NCBI GenBank assembly: GCA_050084515.1
Contig: CM114272.1
Coordinates: 23,436,001-23,500,000, forward strand
Source: Blasia pusilla
Lineage: Eukaryota > Marchantiophyta > Marchantiopsida > Blasiales
Length of the DNA: 64,000 bases
Reading direction: 5' to 3'
How positions within the stretch are numbered: position 1 is the first letter of the stretch; every line of letters starts with the position of its first letter. The notes under the pieces are model-generated. The model had not been told where the DNA came from. It saw nothing but the letters and a program-made list of their open reading frames with translations, and did no database searches. Made by a program: the position numbers and the translations under genes. This document shows, piece by piece, positions 57,330-64,000 of the stretch.

Positions 57330-57537
57330 CATGCGCATACACATCGCTACACAACATACATCGTTGTCACCAAACATACACAAAAACACGCACCATCCCA
57401 TACTAACTCATGTCATCCAAACATCGAGACAATAAGTACCAAAATATCTCCAATCATAAGGATATCTCCAATCTCTTTGTAAATCACGTGGATCTCTTCA
57501 TCACAAGGTCTCACAAATATGCTCCCTCCCTCCCTCC

Positions 57538-57603
<66 letters not shown>

Positions 57604-57960
57604 AACCCACTCTCCTAATGAGAGGCTTGGATTACACACATAAGACAAGGAGAACCATAGCTCCGCCGCCTCATGCCAAGAGGTTCAACAAAGAGAGAAT
57701 GAGCTCTCAATTTCTCTCTTTTGGAGGTATATCCCCTTCCCTCTGCTAAGCTCTCTCCACGGTAATCAATGCTCGAAGGTCACCTCCTTGGCTCTTGACC
57801 TACTATAGGGGGTCAATGGCCACTTCCTAAAGTGGAAAGTCAACTATAAAAAAATGGCAACTTACTAAAAATAGTAAATTCATCAATATGGCTCCAAATG
57901 AACCGAAACGAAGGGAAAACCTTTGTGGCTTATGCAAACTGATTGAACAACATTAGAAAG
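57330..57960 (-). repeat. Probable solo LTR inserted in inverse orientation
   Basis: It starts TATCATGCGCATACACATCG, the reverse complement of segment A (with G-to-A type changes), then a microsatellite, then the block shared with 3970-4330. The flanks are the RT connection region (left, GKY) and the RNase H region (right, EECLAA) of the host gypsy copy, so this piece interrupts it. The exact right border and target duplication were not resolved. Confidence 0.5.
57522..57601. repeat. (CCCT)n then (TC)n microsatellite
   Basis: A run of CCCT units (57522-57540) leads into about 60 bp of TC dinucleotides with one interruption near 57552. The long frames it produces on both strands (poly-Leu/Ser and poly-Arg/Glu) are artefacts of the repeat. 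Confidence 0.95.
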
Positions 57961-59489
57961 AAAAAGTACAAGTCCTACAAGGAAGAATGCTTGGCTGCAA
58001 TGTGTGCCATGGCACATTTCAAGTTCTATCTTTTCAGAACTTCATCCAAACTTATCATTGATCATCTACTATTGAGGTGCATGGTTGATGGAGTCTGACA
58101 ACCTCACACGGAAGCTTGTAAGGTTGGCTCTATTACTACATGAGTACGAGTTTGAGGTCGTTCACATGTCAAGCCGTCTGAACCATGATGTTTCCGGGTT
58201 GAGTTGCAACCTATGTTTGAGTCATAGAGACGATATAAGCTCGATGGCACGGAGAGAGTGATAAGGAGATGGTGCTCAATTGGCACACATCTACCTTTCG
58301 TTGTTGGTTGACTATGTGAAATCAACAAAAGGTGGTGACTTTAGTGGTGGGATCGGATGATGAGTCTCTAGATCCTAAGATCAGTGACGAGGCAACAGTA
58401 GTTATGATATCCATGACTACGTGGAGGTTGTGGAGTTCTTCCGCACTTACGTCATAGCAAGCACACTTAGTGTTGGGGAGCGCGATCGGATCCTACAGAG
58501 AGTAGAACATATTAGTGAAGAGAGGATTACGCAAGTATGGCTTGCAATAAGGATATTTGAAGAAGTGGGTTCTAGAGTTGTCATGGTTGGCTATAAGATA
58601 TTGCATAAGTCATCAAACATCCTTGGCGTCGTTTTCACCGTATTTTTTGCTCTATAGAAGAGATCTTGATTTACCTACATCTTTTCGACGTGACATGGGA
58701 GAGGTGTTGGATCTTGATGATCCAAATGTGTGGGAGCAAGCATGTTCCCAGAGGGCGGAGATATTTTATGGAGTTATGCCCATGACATATGAGAACTTAG
58801 CTATTGCTTAGCATAGGGATACCTTGAAGCACGCAATCATTTGGGGAAGAGGTTATTATCAAGGGATAAGGAGGTTTTATCTTGGAGATTATATGTATTT
58901 ACAACATGCAACATCCCCGATGTTAGATGTCACTGCAAGGTCCATAATTTTGCATGTATATGAGGTATATATTACCGACCAAAGTGCTCATGGTGGAGGT
59001 ACGGGATGGTATGGTTTGGAAGGATCATGTGCGCAATTGTGCGCCATATTATCTTCCGAATGTGGATGGGATAGTGGATTTGAGCTTGGTAGTGGTACCT
59101 GCAAGCTTGAGATGTATGTTGTGTGGATCTACGAGGGGTACAGCCACCATGTTGGTGTGTGATGGTTGTTTTAGAGGGTGACATATGTTGTGTCTAACCC
59201 AATGCCCCCCCCCTCCTCTTTATCGCCCTCCTCTTGATGTAGTTCCCACATGACGATGGTTATAACCTAGATGTGTATATGGTAGTAGATCATGTTGAGT
59301 AGAGATGAAATCAGCTATCTAGAGTTAGGGAGACCCAACTGCCAACTAGGGGGGCGGTTGTGTGATTTTGAGGTACATGCATGAATTCATCTTTTATGTG
59401 TGTGGATCTACCTGTGTGTTAGGAGGATTAATGTTGTGTTATGGATGTGACCAGGATGGGGATTGTGTAGCGACGTGTATGCACACGAC

Positions 59490-62400
59490 ACCAGTTTGAA
59501 TTGCTTTTGCCATTCATAAAGATAAAAGAATAATGAGAGAAAACTAAATACCGAAAATTTGGCAACCAAAAAAGTATGGGAAGTTGTCAATGGGAAAAAT
59601 ATTAAAAATCCATTTTGTAAAATAGTTCACTTGAGGTTGTTTCCATACATACAACCTTTGTTATGGTATACATATAATTAGTATACCATAACATATTCTC
59701 AACATGAAATTATTCATGCAAATGTTCTAAGATATTTGGATTATCCCAAGATTTGCTAGATTTTCCCCATACTCTTTAAGTCCATCAATATATTTATGAT
59801 GAAACTCCAAAAAACATTACTTGATCATCAAGCAATGTTTGTTGGAGTCTGATCAATGTTGGGTATTAGCTATGATTGTGTCTTGATTTTCAGATTAAGT
59901 TAGGATGCATCAAAAGTTTCAAAAAAATAATACCATGAGTATGTTTAGTTTACTCAAGCTATTGGGATTTTTTAATAGACTACAACTCTACCATATCTTT
60001 GATCTTTGACATAGGTTTTGAATTCATTCACTATGGATTTTTTAATTTTGTGCATTCATTTACTTCCACATCCTACTAAGTTTTGACTTATTGAAGGTTT
60101 GTTCCTTTATTTGTTGGAGTTTGGTAGTTTATACATCTTTTTAGCCACGTGACTTGGAGTGGAGAAAGAGTCTATAGTGCAACCCAACAAAGAGTATATA
60201 TTTGTGTTTAGGCGTAGAAAGGCATGAGATTACTTTGTTGCATGTATGTATATATCACTATATTTGAGCTTTCTTGGAATATTCTTAGAGGTTCTTGATT
60301 TGTTAGTAAGTTGTTGTGCAGGTTGGGGTGTATTATATACACATATCACTTTCTTTAAGCCTTAGAGGCTTGGAGAGGGTTAAACCCCAAGGGGAGACTT
60401 GGAGGGGCTCATCTTTCTACAATTGAGCCATCCAAGTATAGGCTAGGGCAAGGTGCTACCGATGTTGCATTAGACCTCAATTCCTTCACATTGAGGGTGA
60501 GTTTGGCTACATTGTTTTATGATTTAGAGAGTTTTTGTCTCGAATGGCCAAGTCACTAATGCTCATGCTAGCGGGGATCTAGAAACTAAGTCATGCTGAT
60601 GAGTGTAAGGAGGAGAGGCTTTAGTATGACCCATCAAAGTCAAAATTCATACTAGTTGGTTGGGAGACCAAGAATGGCGGCGGCATTGACCGCGAGACTA
60701 GCGCTAGGTGAGACGAGCATGCTTTTTGAGACAAGCCTTTGATAAGAAAGGTGATAGCTACTTATAAAGATAAGGGCAAGGCAGGAAAGGTGGGAGACCC
60801 TTGAGTCAAGCTCCAAGTCAAGGGCGAAAAGCAAGAGACACGCGAATAGTCAAGAAGGGCTTGACACCTTGAAACAAACTAGTCACAAAACGCGAAGGGC
60901 GATAAGACAAACATGATGTGCATGCCAAATGGCGGGAGTCAAGACAAGAACTAGTCATGAGACACATAAAATGCGGGTCCAAGGACCAAAATGAGTTTGG
61001 AGAGTTGAGTGTTGTAGAATCTTTCAAAGGACTCCACCAAGCCAGGATAACTAGTTAAATGTAGATCTATCGGTCGTAAACCACATTTCAGTTGTAGGGA
61101 AAAATCAAGGGCCTGGAATAGATGATGGAGAAGGTGGGATTCCCATGAAAAATCCCATAAGTGCCTATAATGGGGGACTCTCTCTCTCCCTACCCACTCA
61201 CATCCGTGAACAATGTGTTAATCTTGATGCATGTTTGGCCATGTTTTAAGTTTGAACTCGTTAAGGAGCCATTTGGGATGCAACTTAAGGAAGTAAATGA
61301 AAAGCTCCAATATAGGCAAGAAACTTGGGGAGATTGGCCAAGGCTTGGGGAAGAGGCTTGCTAGGGAAACACTACAAAATTAGGGAGAATTTGACCCAAT
61401 TAGCGCTTAATGGCTTTTCGACTACCTACGTATTGTGTAATCGGTTGGGTCTTTGAGACTGACCCAAGACTTCAGCTTGGAAAGATCAAGGTTAAGAATG
61501 CTTCAGGGTGAAGCAAGGTGGAGTATTTGTTGAAGTCTATGTCAGTTTCCAAATTGAGTTTGAATCTCCAAAAGATACACACTAACTAAATTTCATCACG
61601 TGTGTTGCGGTGTAAGAAATGGTGTGTCTTTAGTGGGTAGCATTTGAGAGGTGGCATTGATAAAGCTTGAAAAAAATTCAGAATTTACATAATAGATTCT
61701 CGGCTATCTAACTAGAGACATGTTGCAGTGGAAAAAGTAAGGGACTCAAATTTTTTTTCTTATTCATTTTTTAAAAAATGCTAAAGAGTCCCTAGTATCA
61801 CAATAGGTTGTAGGGATTAAGACATTGAAAATAAGATCAATGAGTAAGTGGAGGGTATGAGATGTGATCTAGAGTGTAAGATGTAACAAGTTGGAAAATA
61901 GGGCAAGTTGTCTTTAAACTCAAGGTAGAGTGTGTGAAAGAGATGGCACAAATGACGCATGTGGGGTTCAAAGTAAAAGTAGAAGGCCAAGCCTAAGAAT
62001 CATGGAAGGAGGGATTGGAATAGTGCAACCATATGGTTGTGACTATGTAAAGCATTAAATATCTATTGGGCTAGTTACAAGATCTACTTTCAATAAGTTT
62101 GAGTAGCTTGAGAACCTACATGTAACCATATGCAACTAAGGCCAAGGTATGGGGCCACATAGGGATATGTTGTTGAGGTTGGAGTGGTTTGCGTGCTCTA
62201 TGATTTCTTGGACATTGCAGTGAGATTCAAGGAAATTTTTTCATGTGTTGTCGTCACTTTGAGGCAGTGTAAGGAAATATAGATCTAGAGGGAAATGAGT
62301 GAGTGGTAAGGTTGCACACCAACAAAAATCTATGTACTTATGTTTTTCATATGGATAGACTTGTGTGTGCGAGAAACTTTCTAGTAGCATGATCATCCTC

Positions 62401-63130
62401 TTACACCTTAAGACCTCCATGCATCCCCCTCCCTCACTCCCCTTGCCCCTCCCTTATTTCCATCCTTAGGAAGGGGGGGGTAAAAGTAAGGACTCAAAAA
62501 CAATAGGAGTTGCAAAATTTGTATTAATGATCAAGATTACATAAAGACCTTATGATAGGCTTATACTCAAATGAGCCACTTGGTTAGGGACACTTCAGGA
62601 GTGCAATATTGGCATTCAACACTTGACTATGAGTTGAGGCGAAGAGTGTAAGATTGGGTACGTGTTTTTGATCTTGACAAAGGATCATACTCTTAAGCAT
62701 GTATTTTATGTGTCTAAATGGATTGAGCTTGGAGTAGTTGATTTTGGCGCACTCTACGAGAAAGTTGATACATGAAATATAGCTAGAGTTGTTGCCAAAT
62801 GCACTACTAGATAGAGTGGTGCATTGAGGGGCGAACAGGACCCGCAAGAGTTAGTGGGACCAGGGATAGTCCGACCTTTTTCACTTGAGGTATTGGATGT
62901 GTGGTGGTCCACATTGGCAAAGGGAGTGATGAAAATCTAGTGGGAAGTATATTGCTTGATGTCATATGGGTGAAACACCGATGGTAGAAATGCAATGATG
63001 TGACCATTGTCAATGACTAGGTCATACTCATAAGCGGTATTTTTATATAGATTGAGAGTTATGCTTTGGCGTGGCAAGAATGCTAATTGGTATCAAACTC
63101 ATAACTATTGAACATTGAGTTACAATCAAG
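59490..63130. other. Repeat-like intergenic DNA without a gene
   Basis: No frame over 90 codons and no domain on either strand. Composition is AT-rich with scattered G and C runs (for example near 62466). Some stretches (60.3-61.0 kb) have purine-rich, coding-like texture but no continuous frame, and may be old retroelement. Confidence 0.45.
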
Positions 63131-63424
63131 CTCATGAGACACCTAAACTGCTACATTTGGTACTCACACGAAGTAAGGAAGCTTAATCTTGTTTAGTCAG
63201 TTAAGCGCGGTTGTCTTAACTAGGGTTAGTTTATCACAGTTAGTCTAACTTGAGACTATGGTTAAGATTAAGATTAGGGTTAGGGTTTCTTATACATACC
63301 CTATATAATTAAGAAGGGGATCAGCCTACACTCATTCTCTCATTGCAAAATTTTGTTCTCCATGGTGGTATGTGAGTGTGAGAGTTGTTTCCCACTAGCT
63401 ATGCTTCTTAAGCAATTTTCTACA

Positions 63425-63436
63425 TGGTATCAAAGC
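63425..63436 (+). other. tRNA-iMet primer-binding site of the copia element
   Basis: TGGTATCAAAGC follows the LTR's terminal CA directly. The plant copia consensus is TGGTATCAGAGC, so there is one mismatch. It is the site where minus-strand cDNA synthesis would be primed. Confidence 0.75.
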
Positions 63437-63922
63437 GATATGAGAACATCACTTGAAATTCTTGATGTTTGAGGAGAGAAGAGAGGCAAGAGAAGGCATA
63501 ATTTCAGTTTGGGAGAAGGAAATTTTGTTTAGAGCTCAATGGGTGCAGATTTCACATCGTGCTTTGACGGTGATAAAACTTTGGAGGCATTTTTTAGGGC
63601 TTTCCTCGTCCATTTAGCCATATGGGTCCGCATCGGTTATGACGAAGCTGAAAACTTGCTCTGACCTTCTTGTAGAGCTTGTCAAAAGCTTTCCAACAAA
63701 TCCAAAATTGCTCAATTTTGCAATTATGAGCTCATGTAGTAGCAATTTCAGTGAAGAAAAGTTGTGCAGTTTGCTCTCTACAGGCCAATTTCGACTAGTT
63801 CTTTCATACAGTTGATCAATTTTGGAAAATTTCACGTCGATTTCTGCGTAGGAGTGGTCTATGCTTCAATTGGAATAATAAAGAGCTTAAAATTATATTT
63901 TTTGTGAGTGAAATCGTTATTC

Positions 63923-64000
63923 ATGGCGTATTCCTCAACAACAATCACAAACGAGGATCTATATAAGCAGAATTACAATGTCTGAAAGCTACGCATGAAA
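63923..64000 (+). pseudogene. Start of copia gag with a premature stop
   Basis: The frame opens MAYSSTTITNEDLYKQNYNV and then meets TGA at 63983-63985, followed by KLRMK. Copia gag proteins begin with a conserved NY..W..RM pattern, so the stop replaces the conserved Trp (TGG to TGA, one transition). The rest lies beyond the window. Confidence 0.7.

Larger units (their letters stand above)
55920..59490 (+). mobile_element. 5'-truncated DNMT/PHD gypsy copy, interrupted by an inverted LTR
   Basis: Similarity to the 32.5-kb copy starts inside the DNMT domain (55920, equivalent to about 36735). It runs through DNMT motif X (56140-56190), RT (56690-57180) with RT palm CYIDNILMF (about 57205-57235), a nested segment at 57.33-57.96 kb, RNase H (58050-58210), integrase C-terminal region (58550-59000), PHD finger (59100-59200) and segment A ending GCACACGACA near 59490. 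Stops and frameshifts are frequent. This copy retains the palm YxDD region lost in the 32.5-kb copy, although it reads YIDN. No gag, protease or 5' LTR is present. Confidence 0.8.
63130..64000 (+). mobile_element. 5' end of a Ty1/copia LTR retrotransposon running off the window
   Basis: The region ending ...TTTTCTACA (63424) has LTR features: a CTATATAATT TATA box (63300-63310), pyrimidine-rich initiator sequence, and a CA terminus followed directly by the primer-binding site TGGTATCAAAGC (63425-63436), complementary in type to initiator Met tRNA. A leader of about 490 nt then leads to a gag start. The left LTR border was not found, so 63130 is only an estimate. It is a different class from the DNMT gypsy copies. 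Confidence 0.7.

Noticed and set aside
57413-57749. Long Ser/Leu and Arg/Glu frames
   Set aside because: They are translations of the (TC)n microsatellite.
1-64000. tRNA genes, rRNA genes, CRISPR arrays
   Set aside because: No cloverleaf with A and B boxes, no rRNA-like stretch and no regularly spaced direct-repeat array was seen; a tRNAscan-type search was not possible here.

Overview
The window is nuclear DNA of a plant-like (streptophyte) eukaryote. The genes carry many short introns, and the intergenic DNA is AT-rich and full of decayed LTR retrotransposons. One gene is a very large LRR/IQ protein of the LRRIQ1 type. That family goes with cilia and flagella, so the host probably makes swimming sperm: a moss or another seed-free plant is my best guess, but the species cannot be read from the sequence.

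Three host genes are supported. (1) A cohesin SCC3/STAG gene, plus strand, 14807-24027: 22 coding exons, about 1238 codons, plus an intron in the 5' UTR. (2) An LRRIQ1-like gene, plus strand, 25866-49713: 11 exons, about 2042 codons. Its fourth intron (29987-42249) is 12.3 kb long and holds an 8-kb retrotransposon in the sense orientation. (3) A BPA1-like RRM gene, minus strand, 51710-54126: five coding exons, 318 codons, convergent with LRRIQ1. Exon joins were worked out by hand from splice sites, phase and remembered family similarity.

The most interesting object is a Ty3/gypsy retrotransposon family seen three times: an inverted relic (about 3.97-10.35 kb), an almost full-length copy with recognisable ends (32534-40508), and a 5'-truncated copy (about 55.92-59.49 kb) split by an inverted probable solo LTR (about 57.33-57.96 kb). 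The reading order is gag with two zinc knuckles, aspartic protease, a C5-cytosine DNA methyltransferase (DNMT) domain, reverse transcriptase, RNase H, integrase and a C-terminal PHD finger. The methyltransferase sits between protease and reverse transcriptase, and the PHD finger is where chromoviruses carry a chromodomain. All copies are broken, and both copies that keep the methyltransferase active-site loop have lost its cysteine. DNMT-bearing retrotransposons have been reported from dinoflagellates and charophyte algae; this family, with its PHD finger, may be a further independent or inherited case.

The last 0.9 kb holds the 5' end of a separate Ty1/copia element (LTR, initiator-Met primer-binding site, start of gag with a premature stop). 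The remaining long stretches (1-3.96, 10.4-13.3, 24.1-25.8, 49.7-51.7, 54.2-55.9 and 59.5-63.1 kb) hold no gene I can support.
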